Assembly (NCBI GenBank): GCA_032595685.2
Contig: CP159373.1
Span: 2,731,501 to 2,795,500, forward strand
DNA length: 64,000 nucleotides
From: Candidatus Electrothrix aestuarii
GTDB lineage: Bacteria; Desulfobacterota; Desulfobulbia; Desulfobulbales; Desulfobulbaceae
Reading direction: 5' to 3'
This document shows, piece by piece, positions 7,809 through 15,423 of this stretch. Position 1 is the first letter of the stretch, and each line of letters begins with the position of its first letter. Under the pieces are notes generated by a model. It worked only from the letters and a program-made list of their open reading frames with translations, searched no databases and was not told the origin of the DNA. The position numbers were made by a program, and so were the translations under genes.

Positions 7809-8101
7809 AGGTAGACGACCTCATCAAGGATGTGCCGACGGAGTTGCGGCTTCAGCCCTTTGCTGGTGACAAGATCAACCTTCAGGCCGAGCAGGTCGCT
7901 CAGCATATTTTCGATTTCGATCAGCTCGATAAGGCTCGGGGCTTTGTCGTAGTCGATAAGGACATCCACATCGCTTTCGCTCCGCTGTTCACCCCGGATA
8001 TAGGAGCCGAAGATACCGAGCCTGCTGATTCGGTATTTATTTTGCAGCAGGGATTTCTGCCCGGCAAGGCGCTGTTTGATAAAATCGAGGGAGTTTTTCA
8101 T
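7805..8101 (-). CDS. mntA: MntA-like nucleotidyltransferase antitoxin
   Basis: A 98-residue minimal nucleotidyltransferase. The active site GSYIRGEQRSESDVDVLID matches the GS-x10-DxD pattern of the MNT family that AMPylates HepT toxins. The gene lies upstream of hepT and overlaps it by 4 nt, the canonical arrangement. The start at 8101 is the only ATG before the conserved region. The closest downstream feature on the plus strand is the degenerate fragment at 8262. Confidence 0.88.
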   Translation of the reverse strand: MKNSLDFIKQRLAGQKSLLQNKYRISRLGIFGSYIRGEQRSESDVDVLIDYDKAPSLIELIEIENMLSDLLGLKVDLVTSKGLKPQLRRHILDEVVYL

Positions 8102-8261
8102 TTCTTATTGCACGAGGTATGAGTTTCTGTTAGCTAACAGTAGCGTAGGGCAAGGAAGATAGCAAACATTTTTCGTTGTGCAGTTGTATGATTTTTGCTC
8201 TGTTCCCGGAACCGGGGAAGATCCTGTTTCGCCGGTCTCTGCGGACGGGGAGCGGGTCGCG

Positions 8262-8325
8262 ATGTTGTCGGAGTATGATATGATCGGCGGGACCCGGTCC
8301 AGTGAGCGGAAGAAGGGGAAGAAGG
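8262..8325 (+). pseudogene. fragment matching the tail of the gene at 6293
   Basis: About 60 nt here encode LSEYDMIGGTRSSERKKGK. They are nearly identical at DNA level to 6562-6620, the C-terminal tail of the coiled-coil gene. No matching start or N-terminal part precedes it (8102-8261 shows nothing else recognisable). It is a remnant of a second copy. Confidence 0.65.
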
Positions 8326-8345
8326 ATAAGGAGGAGTGTGCGTCC

Positions 8346-8371
8346 CGGCCCGGAGAGGGATCTCCGGGCCG
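8346..8371 (+). promoter_or_regulatory. strong GC hairpin in the leader of the beta-propeller gene
   Basis: CGGCCCGGAGA pairs perfectly with TCTCCGGGCCG across a 4-nt GGGA loop. It is followed by GTTATT rather than a T run, so it may be a weak terminator of upstream transcription or an mRNA structure. It lies 51 nt before the start codon at 8423. Confidence 0.5.
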
Positions 8372-8422
8372 TTATTGGATGTCCATTGGTGGGCAAAAAC
8401 ATTTTTGAGTCCGGAGGAAGAA

Positions 8423-10882
8423 ATGAAAAAAACATGTGCAGCACTGTTGCTGGCAGCGGCCTGTCTGCCCGGCTTCAGTAAAGAAGTTCGTGCTGATGAG
8501 CACACGTGGACGCTTGATGCGGATTTTGACGAGGGAATAATCGTCAACCTCAATCATGATCCCAATCACGATCAGCTTCAGCTCAATGATTTACCCAAAC
8601 CTTTTCGCTATATCAATGTTCCTGCTTCCGCACGGGGAACGGTTGTTCGGGTTGTAACTGATAGTGATTCTGGTATTCCAGAAGGAACAATTGTAGGGGA
8701 GTACAGAACTGCACCGGATGGCCGAGGGCTGAATCCGTCTCGAACTACCGTTGATATTCGCGGTAATGTCTGGACAGGAAACCGAGTTGAAGCCGAAGAT
8801 GATAAAGGGTCGGTTGTCAAAATAGGCCTTGTTGTCGGCGGAATCCGCTGCGACAAGAATGTAGACGGAACTATTACTGAAAATCCAACTGGAGATTATG
8901 TCTGGCTGCCCCCTGATAAAGTGACGTACAATACCTGTGTTGATCGGGATGGTGACGGACTGATTAGAACTTCCAACGGACTCGGTGATATTTTGGGCTG
9001 GCCAGATAATACTGACGGAGCCGGGGGAGCAGACGGCATCGTGCAGGATGCTGTTGATGAATGTATTCTTGTGTATCAGCGGTTACCCGATGCTCCTGGT
9101 GTTCGTCACGTTTCCGTGGACAGAGAAAACAACGTCTGGATAGGGGGGCATCCTGCCGATGAGGATGGTCACTATTATCCTACAATGTTTCATAAACTGA
9201 ATGGTGATACCGGAGCCATCGTTGACTCTTTTGATGCTTCTGAGGATACCGGTTTTGGCTGTGGCGGTTATGGCGGTACCATCGTCAATAACAACTTTGA
9301 TCAAATTCTTGGCAATGATGTCCTTTGGTCGGCCAGTGTCTATCAAGATAAGCTGCTGCGTTACGACCTTTCCACCGGTGAGGGGCGATGTATAGAGGTC
9401 GAAGGCTCATATGGCATTGGCATTGATAATGATGGCTTTATCTGGAACAGTATGCACTGGCCGAATACTATCACAAAAATCAATCCAGAGACCGGTAGCT
9501 ATGAACCAGGCTTTCCTGTAGATATTGGAGGGGAAGCTGGTAGAGGGGTTGCTGTCACTGCTGACAACACTGTCTGGTCTGCAAACACTAATAGCGATAC
9601 AGTGACTCGTTTTGATTCTGACGGCAATCTTTTGGCAACAATTGAAGTTGGGACAGCACCAACAGGATTGTCTGTCGATAAGGCTGGCAAAATATGGGTG
9701 ACGAACCGAGATTCTGATAACATCATGCGCATTGACCCCGCCACAAATGCGGTTGACTTGACCGTCGATCTTGGCGCAGGTGCCGGGCCGTACAACTACA
9801 GCGACATGACCGGCAGCGTCCGTTTAAGCCATCCGCCTATCGGTTTCTGGGATGTTGTTTACAATGGAAAGTGCCCTTTTTGGGAAAAGATTTCCTGGAA
9901 CGGACTTGAGGAGTCAGGGGAGAATGGCAAGATCATTGTTGAAGTGCGAGCCGCTGGCAACAAAGCCAGCTTGGCTTCAGAATCCTTTGTTAAGATTGAT
10001 CCTGTATCCGAGGAAATAGACGAGAAGCATACCTTCTATCAAGCTGACCTTGCCGGCATGGTGGGACAGTCCATAGAAGTCCGCACCACCCTGACCACCG
10101 AAGCACCGGTCGATGAACGTGAATTGCCTATTCTCTATGATCTGACTCTGGAGCATAGCGAGCTGACCATGACGATGGACGACATCCCGGATCAGGAATA
10201 TAACTTCGGCTTTGCCCCGATTGATCTGGATGACTACCTTATCTTCAATCCATCAGGTGACTGGTACGATCATGTAACCTGGGATCATTCAGAGCTTCCC
10301 GAAGGCTGGAGTGTAACTATTGATGAAAATCATATGGCTACTGTTACCTGCCCGGAAGATGAAACCGAAGATGTTACCATCACCTTTTCTGCTGAACTGA
10401 CATTGGGTGACGAAAGCTGCACTGTTCTTGTAGATGATGTCACTTTCGTCGCCAATCATCCGCCAGTGTTGTGTGATACTGATGCGTTCCAGTGTTTACG
10501 TCAAAACAGTAAGAAATGGATGGAGGTTCCGTTGACCGGCTTTGTCTGTGACCCTGACGGAGATCCGGTAACTGTTCAGATTACTTCCATTACCAGCGAT
10601 GAACCGACTAAGAAAAACAATGGCGATCCGGCACCGGATGCGAAAGAAGAGAGTATAGGGACAGACACGGCTATACTGCGAGCACAGCGTGACGGAGGTT
10701 CTGACGGAAGGGTGTATGTTGTCAACTTTACTGCCAGCGATGGAAGAGGCGGCGAGGCGGAACTGAGTCTGCCTGTTCGGGTTCCGCACGATCAGCACGG
10801 CGACTGTGTAGCCGAGGACAGCGGTCAGAAGTATGATGCTACAGAGATATCTTCGGGAGAAGGAAAGAAAAAGAAGAAATAG
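8423..10882 (+). CDS. secreted beta-propeller protein (Vgb/NHL-like) with C-terminal Ig-like domains
   Basis: An 819-residue protein starting at ATG 8423 (GGAGGAAG just upstream) with a Sec signal peptide, MKKTCAALLLAAACLPGFSK. Residues ~90-480 contain repeated NxWxG or D-G-xIW elements (DNNVWIGG, DNDGFIWNS, DNTVWSAN, AGKIWVTN), typical of the streptogramin-lyase/NHL propeller class. The C-terminal ~250 residues look like beta-sandwich domains, ending in a YVVNFTASDGRGG-type repeat and VPHDQ. The family includes non-enzymatic propellers, so lyase activity should not be assumed. It is a lone gene with its own leader hairpin and terminator, flanked by toxin-antitoxin genes. It is probably exported; whether it stays cell-bound is unclear. 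Confidence 0.8.
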   Translation: MKKTCAALLLAAACLPGFSKEVRADEHTWTLDADFDEGIIVNLNHDPNHDQLQLNDLPKPFRYINVPASARGTVVRVVTDSDSGIPEGTIVGEYRTAPDGRGLNPSRTTVDIRGNVWTGNRVEAEDDKGSVVKIGLVVGGIRCDKNVDGTITENPTGDYVWLPPDKVTYNTCVDRDGDGLIRTSNGLGDILGWPDNTDGAGGADGIVQDAVDECILVYQRLPDAPGVRHVSVDRENNVWIGGHPADEDGHYYPTMFHKLNGDTGAIVDSFDASEDTGFGCGGYGGTIVNNNFDQILGNDVLWSASVYQDKLLRYDLSTGEGRCIEVEGSYGIGIDNDGFIWNSMHWPNTITKINPETGSYEPGFPVDIGGEAGRGVAVTADNTVWSANTNSDTVTRFDSDGNLLATIEVGTAPTGLSVDKAGKIWVTNRDSDNIMRIDPATNAVDLTVDLGAGAGPYNYSDMTGSVRLSHPPIGFWDVVYNGKCPFWEKISWNGLEESGENGKIIVEVRAAGNKASLASESFVKIDPVSEEIDEKHTFYQADLAGMVGQSIEVRTTLTTEAPVDERELPILYDLTLEHSELTMTMDDIPDQEYNFGFAPIDLDDYLIFNPSGDWYDHVTWDHSELPEGWSVTIDENHMATVTCPEDETEDVTITFSAELTLGDESCTVLVDDVTFVANHPPVLCDTDAFQCLRQNSKKWMEVPLTGFVCDPDGDPVTVQITSITSDEPTKKNNGDPAPDAKEESIGTDTAILRAQRDGGSDGRVYVVNFTASDGRGGEAELSLPVRVPHDQHGDCVAEDSGQKYDATEISSGEGKKKKK

Positions 10883-10907
10883 ACTCTTCCTGTCCTGAGT
10901 TCCAATG

Positions 10908-10932
10908 CCCTGAGTCCGCCTTGGACTCAGGG
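10908..10932 (+). terminator. hairpin terminator after the beta-propeller gene
   Basis: CCCTGAGTCC and GGACTCAGGG form a perfect 10-bp stem with a 5-nt loop, followed by CTTCCCGTTT. The T run is poor, but the position 26 nt after the stop codon supports termination. Confidence 0.6.
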
Positions 10933-10968
10933 CTTCCCGTTTAACGTCAACATACTTTTGAAACACCT

Positions 10969-11211
10969 ATGCGTTTTATGAAACCCTGCGAGGATATCAT
11001 CCTGTACCTGCACCATTATCAGGATGGAACACCGCATCTTCACGCAACATATCAGGGGCAGGAGGCGATCATCACCCTGCCTGACTGCAATCTCCGCCAG
11101 GGAGAACTGCCGGAAAATAAACTGCATCAGCTGCGGACATGGATCGAGACGCACCAGCATGAATTCATGGCGGGCCGGGAAGCGAACGGGTTTAGCTCGT
11201 CTTCAGAATAA
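10969..11211 (+). CDS. DUF4160-like small protein
   Basis: An 80-residue protein of DUF4160 type. The hallmark segment IILYLHHYQDGTPHLHATYQG corresponds to the family's 'i.iy..dH.pPH.Ha.y.g'. ITLPDCNLRQGELPENKLHQLRTWIETHQHEF matches the helix-forming C-terminal half. These proteins usually sit beside DUF2442 proteins in putative toxin-antitoxin pairs. Here no intact partner follows, only a 66-nt antitoxin-like tail. The GFSSSSE C-terminus is not typical and may come from fusion to unrelated sequence. Confidence 0.65.
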   Translation: MRFMKPCEDIILYLHHYQDGTPHLHATYQGQEAIITLPDCNLRQGELPENKLHQLRTWIETHQHEFMAGREANGFSSSSE

Positions 11212-11212
11212 A

Positions 11213-11278
11213 ATGAAAAGCGGCAACGCGCTTTCGCATGAAGAAGTGTGGGGGGTGAGCTCGGCATATGTTGCTTAA
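11213..11278 (+). pseudogene. antitoxin C-terminal remnant
   Basis: This frame reads MKSGNALSHEEVWG followed by unrelated residues. It resembles the ending shared by many small antitoxins (basic residues, then G-x-x-LSHEEVW). The same ending recurs in the broken gene at 11384-11581 (TGETLSHKEIWEQLS). The body of the gene is missing, and the fragment runs into the YgbA remnant. Confidence 0.45.
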
Positions 11279-11387
11279 CGGAAAGAATAAATCCAGCCGC
11301 ATGCAGCGCGAAGCCGAGACTGTTGCGGTGATGATTCGCCAATACATATCTGCTGTTGACAACAGTTGTTATCAACCCGTATCATGA
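11268..11387 (+). pseudogene. truncated YgbA-family gene remnant
   Basis: The first ~23 codons (NGKNKSSRMQREAETVAVMI) are close to the start of the intact YgbA gene at 12398 (KSGRMQRETETVAVMI), including DNA identity through GCCGCATGCAGCGCGAA. After RQY the sequence diverges and stops at codon 40. All the conserved cysteines of the family are lost, so it cannot be functional. Confidence 0.65.
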
Positions 11388-11581
11388 AATTGAATGAAAA
11401 ATTTGCGGAGGGAAGGATATGGCTGGATCAGAAAGATCAGGAAAAGGTGTCATACTTTATTCGACTGTTGTTGAATTAATCAAAATATCAGGCATTGAAA
11501 AAAGAACTCGCCGAAAGACGGAAGAAAATCCAAACAGGTGAGACTTTGTCCCATAAAGAGATTTGGGAACAGTTATCATAA
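11384..11581 (+). pseudogene. small antitoxin-like gene interrupted by one in-frame stop
   Basis: A single frame of 66 codons runs from ATG 11384 to TAA 11579-11581 with one internal TAA at 11477-11479. The first part reads MKLNEKFAEGRIWLDQKDQEKV, and after the stop ALKKELAERRKKIQTGETLSHKEIW has the look of an antitoxin C-terminal half. Frame and coding character are otherwise intact, so the nonsense change is probably recent. No toxin gene follows within 110 nt. The start overlaps the YgbA remnant stop (ATGA). Confidence 0.55.
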
Positions 11582-11693
11582 CTCCTTCCTTTACTATTTG
11601 AAATAAACAGCAGTGAAGAAAGCCTTGCAACCCGCCTCCGCTGATCTGAAATATTTTACCTCCTGCACCAAAAGGTTATATTAAGGTTACATT

Positions 11694-11981
11694 ATGAACA
11701 TCACCTTGACACCCGATATTGAACGGTTCGCAAACGACCTTGCCAAGAAGCAGGGTACTGATGTTGAATCGATTGTGTTGAAAACACTTCGTGAATGCTT
11801 TTTTCGTACACAAAGAAGCAGAACGGCGGAGCAGCCAGAGAGTCTTGCTGACCTGCTGACAGGATATATCGGCGGCATTGACAGCGGAGAACTTGCTAAC
11901 GGAGGTCTTCAGCTCTCGGAGAACAGCGGGGGAAAATTTACTGAACTTCTTGGCAGAAAACAGCAGCAGGGAAAAGTATGA
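11694..11981 (+). CDS. VapB-like antitoxin
   Basis: A 95-residue protein. The N-terminal ~40 residues (MNITLTPDIERFANDLAKKQGTD) look like a ribbon-helix-helix antitoxin of the kind that binds operator DNA. The rest is a flexible, acidic and Gln-rich tail suited to wrapping a toxin. TAAGG lies 7 nt before the ATG. It overlaps the PIN-domain gene by 4 nt (ATGA), the usual order of antitoxin then toxin, and the complex would be expected to repress its own promoter. Confidence 0.7.
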   Translation: MNITLTPDIERFANDLAKKQGTDVESIVLKTLRECFFRTQRSRTAEQPESLADLLTGYIGGIDSGELANGGLQLSENSGGKFTELLGRKQQQGKV

Positions 11982-12388
11982 TCCTGACCGATACCGGGCC
12001 GTTGTTGGCCCTACTCGACAGGAGAGATGCGCATCATCAGCGTTGCCTTGATTTTCTCAGGACGTTGCCGCCGGAACCCATGCGGACGACATGGCCTTGT
12101 TTCACTGAGGCGATGTATCTTCTTGGCGCAACAGGAGGTTATCACTATCAGTCATTTCTTTGGAAACTGGTGGAGGAGGCAAATCTGGAGCTGCATGACC
12201 TGACGGATTCTGAGATAAAAAAGATGAATGCCTTGATGAGGATATACCGGGATACGCCGATGGACATGGCTGATGCTTCTCTGATGGCCGTTGCTGAGAC
12301 TATGCGTTTGAAGCAGATTTTCACCATTGACAATGATTTTTATATATACCGTTTTGCAGATGGCTCCGGGCCAGAAGTTGTTCCGTAA
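11978..12388 (+). CDS. vapC: PIN-domain ribonuclease toxin, VapC-like
   Basis: A 136-residue PIN-domain protein. The acidic active-site residues expected for the fold can be placed: Asp5 in LTDTGPLLALLD, Glu in FTEAMYLLG, Asp in MDMADASLMA and the final FTIDNDFYIY. VapC toxins cleave specific RNAs, often tRNA or rRNA, and are neutralised by the protein encoded just upstream. Length is normal for the family and nothing suggests inactivation. Confidence 0.82.
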   Translation: MILTDTGPLLALLDRRDAHHQRCLDFLRTLPPEPMRTTWPCFTEAMYLLGATGGYHYQSFLWKLVEEANLELHDLTDSEIKKMNALMRIYRDTPMDMADASLMAVAETMRLKQIFTIDNDFYIYRFADGSGPEVVP

Positions 12389-12397
12389 TGAGGAATA

Positions 12398-12763
12398 ATG
12401 AAACACATCGGAAATAAAAAGAAAAAATCAGGCCGCATGCAGCGCGAAACCGAGACCGTCGCGGTGATGATCCACAAGTATTGCCGGTTAAAGCATGGCG
12501 GTGCCAATGAACTCTGCAGAGACTGCACCGAGCTACTTGATTATGCAAACCAACGTCTCGCCCATTGCCCTTTTCAGGAGGGAAAAACAACCTGCGGTAA
12601 TTGCCAGGTCCATTGCTATAAACCGAGTATGCGGGAGAAAATTCGTGAGGTGATGCGGACCATCGGTCCCCGGATGATCCTGAGCAATCCGATCATGGCC
12701 TTACAGCATGCGATGGATGGGCTGCGCAAGGAGCCGATACAAAAGAAGATGGAGGATGGTTGA
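12398..12763 (+). CDS. YgbA-family protein (nitrous oxide-stimulated promoter family)
   Basis: A 121-residue protein of the YgbA_NO family. A basic start (KKKSGRMQRETETVAVMI) is followed by conserved cysteines in MIHKYCR, LCRDCTELLDYA, HCPFQEGKTTCGNCQVHCYKPSMREKI and IGPRM. The cysteine pattern suggests a metal site. In enterobacteria ygbA is induced by nitric oxide through NsrR; whether the same control applies here is unknown. GAGGAATA precedes the ATG. A truncated relative lies 1.1 kb upstream (11268-11387). Confidence 0.8.
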   Translation: MKHIGNKKKKSGRMQRETETVAVMIHKYCRLKHGGANELCRDCTELLDYANQRLAHCPFQEGKTTCGNCQVHCYKPSMREKIREVMRTIGPRMILSNPIMALQHAMDGLRKEPIQKKMEDG

Positions 12764-12817
12764 TTGTCTTGGGGCTGGCTGTTGTGCCGGGGGAAGGAAG
12801 GTATGGGGAATGTGGGG

Positions 12818-12846
12818 AAGGGCGATCCTTGTTTGTGATCGCCCTT
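12818..12846. terminator. terminator between ygbA-like and reductase genes
   Basis: AAGGGCGATC (12818-12827) pairs perfectly with GATCGCCCTT (12837-12846) across a 9-nt loop. The genes converge here, and the hairpin could serve both. Confidence 0.55.
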
Positions 12847-12874
12847 ATCTGTCTAACCTGTAACGTCGTACTTT

Positions 12875-13786
12875 TTACTGCCGTTTCTTTCGGGCAAACA
12901 TAGCCGCTTCCATGCCCGCTACGCAACCTTCACCCACAGCCTTGGCCATTTGGTAGGGAGGGCCGACGATATCACCCGCTGCATAGATACCAGGGATATT
13001 GGTTTCCTGCTTGCGATTCACATCGATATATTTAAACTGCTCTGTATCCAGCATGACGCCAACCTGGGTGGCTAACTCTAAGGCCCCCTTGGAGCCCAGC
13101 TCGATAAATACCCCTTCTACTTTCAGCTTGTTCCCACTCTTGAGCAGAATTTCTTCGACTTTTCCCTGTCCGATAATCTCCTGCACCCACTCGCCAGTGT
13201 GCAATTCAACCGCAGAATTGCTGAGTTTTTCCAGCATGGCCTCGGAGCCTTGCAGCTCTTCTGCTACCAGATAAACTTTGGCGGCATAGTCTAGCAGGGT
13301 CAGGGCGCCATCAATGGCCGCGCTCTGGTTACCCACTACCATGACCGTGTCGCCACGATAGAAGTTGGCATCGCAATCAACACAGTAACTTACTCCGCAA
13401 CCTCCCAGCTCTTTTTCACCGGGGACAGCAAGCTTATTCTTGGAAACACCCATTGCAAAGATCAGGGTTCGGCTGGTGACACTGTCGCCGCTTTCCAGCT
13501 CCAGGGTAAAATGCCCGTCTTCTTCCTGGGCGATTTTTAAGACGTCATCAGGCCGCATCTCTGTGCCGAAACGCTCCAGCTGTTTTCTGCCTGCTTCCAG
13601 GAGAGCCTCGCCATCAGTGACTCCATCAATACAGGCGTAGTTTTCCACATGGGCTGGATAAATGGCGCTGTTTTCAAACCGTCCCAGCATCAGGACATTG
13701 GTTTTTTTTCTGGTTGAATGGATGGCCGCCTGAATACCGGCAGGGCCTGCACCGATGATAACAACATCGTAGATTGCATCCGACAT
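12875..13786 (-). CDS. thioredoxin reductase-like FAD/NAD(P)H oxidoreductase
   Basis: A 303-residue protein with the TrxB layout: FAD dinucleotide motif GAGPAGIQAA near the N-terminus, a redox-active pair in SYCVDCDANFY near residue 135, and a C-terminal FAD contact IPGIYAAGDIVG. The usual active site is CATC, here CVDC. The second nucleotide-binding motif (VVGNQSAAIDGA) is altered, and the HRRxxxR segment that reads the NADPH phosphate is replaced by VYLVAEELQGSEAML. It may therefore use another electron donor or act on a different partner. GAGGAGG precedes the ATG at 13786. No thioredoxin gene is adjacent. Confidence 0.83.
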   Translation of the reverse strand: MSDAIYDVVIIGAGPAGIQAAIHSTRKKTNVLMLGRFENSAIYPAHVENYACIDGVTDGEALLEAGRKQLERFGTEMRPDDVLKIAQEEDGHFTLELESGDSVTSRTLIFAMGVSKNKLAVPGEKELGGCGVSYCVDCDANFYRGDTVMVVGNQSAAIDGALTLLDYAAKVYLVAEELQGSEAMLEKLSNSAVELHTGEWVQEIIGQGKVEEILLKSGNKLKVEGVFIELGSKGALELATQVGVMLDTEQFKYIDVNRKQETNIPGIYAAGDIVGPPYQMAKAVGEGCVAGMEAAMFARKKRQ

Positions 13787-14149
13787 GAAGACCTCCTCTT
13801 GTCATTATGGATGTTTTTCTTCGTTTTTTTAGGCAGAGATTTAACTCTCTGAAAAAAGCAGGGAATAATTTACTTGATTTTGTTATGAGTTATGTACACT
13901 ATATTGAGTTCAGGGTCGACATAATTATCAGAACCCGTTATACTCTTTTTATGTTTTTTTGAGATAAATAATGGATAAAGTTGCTCTGATTTTATCCTCT
14001 TGAGTTCCTGTAACAGCGCATTCTTTCATCTCATTTGACAGCGAAAAGAACGTCCTGTTTTTGTCGTTGCGTTGTTCGGGATCGACAGTTGGCTGGGGTA
14101 AACAGCATCATTGATTTGAGCTGTATGAGCTGATCAGTAGGAGTAAATT
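13787..14149. other. divergent intergenic region before tolQ
   Basis: About 360 bp without a credible gene. It is AT-rich and carries a plus-strand promoter candidate (13916-13944) for the tol cluster. No hairpin of note was found. Confidence 0.5.
13916..13944 (+). promoter_or_regulatory. sigma-70-type promoter for the tol cluster
   Basis: TCGACA (13916-13921) and TATACT (13939-13944), each one base from consensus, are separated by 17 nt. This places a transcript start about 200 nt upstream of tolQ. Confidence 0.55.
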
Positions 14150-14842
14150 GTGAATCTTTCTGTGTTCAGCATGATGGCGCATGCCGGTCTGGTGGTGAAG
14201 CTGGTTATGCTTGTCTTGCTTGTTTTTTCTTTGTTTTCCTGGTGGATTATTATATCCAAGTATATCCTGTTTTCCCGTGCCCGCTATGCATCGGAAGATT
14301 TTCTCGCAGATTTCTGGGAATCCAAGACCTTGAATAATGCCTACGAGGCAGCGCAGAGTTTCACCCTTAGCCCTGAGGCCTCGGTCTTTGTCTCCGGCTT
14401 TAACGAGTTGCGCAAGCTGAGTAGCGCACGGAGTGAACGAGCTAAGGTTGAGACCCTGCAAAGCAAGCTGGCCTCTATGGATAACCTGAACAGAGCGGTT
14501 CGTAAGGCCCAGTTGGTGGAAAGAGATCGCCTGGAGCGTTCCCTGGCTTTTTTGGCAACCACAGGCAGTGCCACCCCCTTTATCGGTTTATTCGGGACGG
14601 TGTGGGGTATCCTGACCTCGTTTCAGGAAATAGGAGCACACGGCTCGGCCTCGTTGGCTGTTGTTGCGCCGGGTATTGCCGAGGCCTTGGTTGCCACGGC
14701 AGCTGGTCTCGCTGTGGCGATTCCAGCAGTTATTTTTTATAACTTCTACTCGAACAAACTTGCTGATTTTGAATCAGATATTGAGAATTTTTCTTTTGAT
14801 TTTTTAAATCTGGTTGAACGTGATATGCTGTCAAGAGACTAG
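14150..14842 (+). CDS. tolQ: TolQ, proton-channel subunit of the Tol-Pal system
   Basis: A 230-residue inner-membrane protein with three membrane segments: residues ~13-35, and two after residue 130 in TPFIGLFGTVWGILTSF and GIAEALVATAAGLAVAIPAV. The conserved Thr/Gly-rich channel segments are typical of TolQ/ExbB. It forms the proton-driven motor with TolR that energises TolA and keeps the outer membrane attached during division. The start is GTG at 14150, with TAGGAG 7 nt upstream. It is first in tolQ-tolR-tolA-tolB-cpoB. Confidence 0.95.
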   Translation: MNLSVFSMMAHAGLVVKLVMLVLLVFSLFSWWIIISKYILFSRARYASEDFLADFWESKTLNNAYEAAQSFTLSPEASVFVSGFNELRKLSSARSERAKVETLQSKLASMDNLNRAVRKAQLVERDRLERSLAFLATTGSATPFIGLFGTVWGILTSFQEIGAHGSASLAVVAPGIAEALVATAAGLAVAIPAVIFYNFYSNKLADFESDIENFSFDFLNLVERDMLSRD

Positions 14843-14906
14843 CAGAGGCACAACCTGATTTTTTTTCGGTGCTGTAGATTTTTTCATTTCTTGCTGAAAT
14901 AAACGA

Positions 14907-14950
14907 CCCCGCCCCCAAGGGGCGGAGTATCAGACCCAGAGCTTTGCAAT
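14907..14950 (+). repeat. dispersed GC-hairpin element, copy A
   Basis: CCCCGCCCC...GGGGCGG followed by a segment ending in GAGCTTTGCAAT. The 3' half (TATCAGACCCAGAGCTTTGC) recurs with few changes at 32304-32330. In both places the element ends just before a start codon (tolR here, lolD there). Confidence 0.6.
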
Positions 14951-14961
14951 AAATTTGTTTT

Positions 14962-15381
14962 ATGGGACCTTCCGGGAACAGAGGCCGAAAAGGCGTCGTC
15001 GCAGAGATTAACGTCACTCCGCTTGTGGACGTTATGTTGGTGCTGCTGATTATCTTTATGGTCACAGCCCCGATGATGACCCAAGGGGTGGACGTGGATT
15101 TGCCCAAAACCACGGCCAAGGCCCTGCGCCAGCAGGATGAGCCTATGGTGGTGCAGATCAACGCGGCAGGAGAGATACACCTCGGGAATATCCAGGTCCC
15201 TTTGGCTCTTGTACGGCAGGAGCTGGAAAAAAAGCCTGAGGAAATAAAAAAAGAACCGGTTTACCTGCGGGCCGACGAAAAGGTTCCCTATGGTTTGGTG
15301 GTACAGGTGATGGCCCAGATAAAGCAGGCTGGTTTTGAAAAGCTGGGTATGATTACTCAGCCGGACGATAAGGAGAAATAG
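14962..15381 (+). CDS. tolR: TolR, motor subunit of the Tol-Pal system
   Basis: A 139-residue protein with a short cytoplasmic N-terminus, then VAEINVTPLVDVMLVLLIIFMVTAPM. This carries the single membrane helix and the conserved Asp (in PLVDVM) that takes part in proton flow. A periplasmic peptidoglycan-binding domain follows, ending near KLGMITQP. Upstream sequence contains the GC-hairpin element (14907-14950), and the Shine-Dalgarno match is poor. It lies between tolQ and tolA, as in other Tol operons. Confidence 0.95.
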   Translation: MGPSGNRGRKGVVAEINVTPLVDVMLVLLIIFMVTAPMMTQGVDVDLPKTTAKALRQQDEPMVVQINAAGEIHLGNIQVPLALVRQELEKKPEEIKKEPVYLRADEKVPYGLVVQVMAQIKQAGFEKLGMITQPDDKEK

Positions 15382-15423
15382 CAGCTGTAGGCAGCAGAGC
15401 AACAAACGGTACTGAAGAGGCAA

